Source: an uncultured Bacilli bacterium
GTDB lineage: Bacteria; Bacillota_I; Bacilli_A; RFN20; CAG-826
Reading direction: 5' to 3'
Assembly (NCBI GenBank): GCA_905235515.1
Contig: CAJOLV010000006.1
Coordinates: 1-62,474, forward strand
Length of the DNA: 62,474 nt
Shown one piece after another: positions 61,484 through 62,474 of this stretch (position 1 is its first letter; each line of letters starts with the position of its first letter). The position numbers and the translations under genes are program-made. The notes beneath the pieces were generated by a model. It saw only the letters and a list, made by a program, of their open reading frames with translations, was not told the DNA's origin and did no database searches.

Positions 61484-61663
61484 ATGGAAATTGCACCAGT
61501 ATTTACAGTTTTAGGTATTATTAATACAGTTATTAGTGTAATCGCATGTCCGATTATCGCAGGACACAAAAACAGAAGCGTGGCTGGATGGATCTTCGGG
61601 GGCTTATTTCTAGGCCTTATTGGATTAATCATTGTGGCTTGCCTTCCAAGCAAAGATTATTAA
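61484..61663 (+). CDS. Small two-TM membrane protein (59 aa)
   Basis: Hand-translated MEIAPVFTVLGIINTVISVIACPIIAGHKNRSVAGWIFGGLFLGLIGLIIVACLPSKDY; SD GAGAGG; below the track length cutoff. Confidence 0.75.
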   Translation: MEIAPVFTVLGIINTVISVIACPIIAGHKNRSVAGWIFGGLFLGLIGLIIVACLPSKDY

Positions 61664-61860
61664 TAAAAAGAGAATCTTGAATGCCTAACCTAATGTTATT
61701 TCTAAATCTAAAATGTTTCAGACAGAAATTGAGTGGTATAATTATATTGTTCAGAAATTGTAACATACGAATTTAACTTTAATGTTTCTCCTCATTTTAG
61801 TTGGTTCGGCCACGATTGGTGTTATGAATTTCTAGAACATGAAAGGAGACTTTTCTTTTA

Positions 61861-62474
61861 TGAAAGAGAAAGTAAAGAAGTGGTGGTCGGACTTCAAACA
61901 ATTCGACTGGAAGATGTATTTGGCACTTTGTTTATTAGCTTTGGTGCCTGCTATCTATCAAACAGTTATAACAAAGCTAATAACATCCACAACAAGCCCC
62001 GGCAGCTTAGATATTGTCGGACAAATGGAATGGTTTGATCTTATTGATGAAACCATCTGTGCCTTCTTAATCGTGCCTATGTATTCCGTATTATCAAAGG
62101 CACATAAACGAGAAGATTTTAATAAAGTAGTATTTAAATTAGGAATCATAGTGGTGGGCCTATATGCATTGTTCTCACTGGGAACATTCTTTTATGGCAT
62201 CCATATGGTTTCCTTTATGAATCCTGGTGAGATTGATATTAACGCTGCTTATCGCTATCTATCTTTAGAAACAATTGCGTTCATGATTGGTATAGTTTTC
62301 AGCTATGTTAGCGTTGTCTTTATTGTCATTGATAAATCTAGATACATGTATGCTTTCTTAGTGGCCAAAATCCTATTAGCGTTACTTTCAGATTTTGCCT
62401 TAATTCCTAGCATGGGCATTGATGGTATAGCGGTATCTAATATCATCGCTAATACGATTATGGGTGGCTTAGGT
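61861..62474 (+). CDS. MATE-family-like multidrug/transport protein, truncated by window end
   Basis: Open ORF MKEKVKKWWSDFKQFDWKMYLALCLLALVPAIYQTVITKL...GIDGIAVSNIIANTIMGGLG; multiple TM; GAAAGGAG upstream. Confidence 0.7.

Overview
62.5 kb AT-rich bacterial chromosome segment, standard code: TGA is used as a stop (e.g. 31855, 54508, 60840), so this is not Mycoplasma code 4. Gene content (RnmV, RicT, KhpB/Jag, RnpA-RpmH-oriC-DnaA) points to a low-GC Bacillota / Mollicutes-adjacent lineage; this is inference, not a placement. About 1-52.7 kb is mostly core chromosome: rpiB-prmC-prfA; dnaX-ybaB-recR-tmk-holB-ricT-rsmI; typA; ppdK; ispE-ksgA-rnmV-tatD-mnmE-jag-yidC-rnpA-rpmH; oriC; dnaA-dnaN-yaaA-recF-gyrB-gyrA; serS; SRP RNA; tadA; and others. 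Two surface-protein genes near 47 and 51 kb carry single-lesion disruptions: an in-frame TAA and a -1 frameshift in an A-run. The standout accessory region is 53.2-61.4 kb. It holds a possible HEPN-like protein, a small XRE-type regulator, an operator-like inverted repeat on the putative -10, and a tightly coupled 8-gene operon. The operon encodes three cytosolic FN3-like proteins with a shared AEDRxG motif, a Ycf46-like AAA+ ATPase, a 618-aa orphan, a Ycf35/DUF1257-like protein, a DUF2997-like small protein and a single-cluster radical SAM enzyme. I consider this operon the best candidate for an undescribed system. All family calls were made by eye from the translations; no searches were run.
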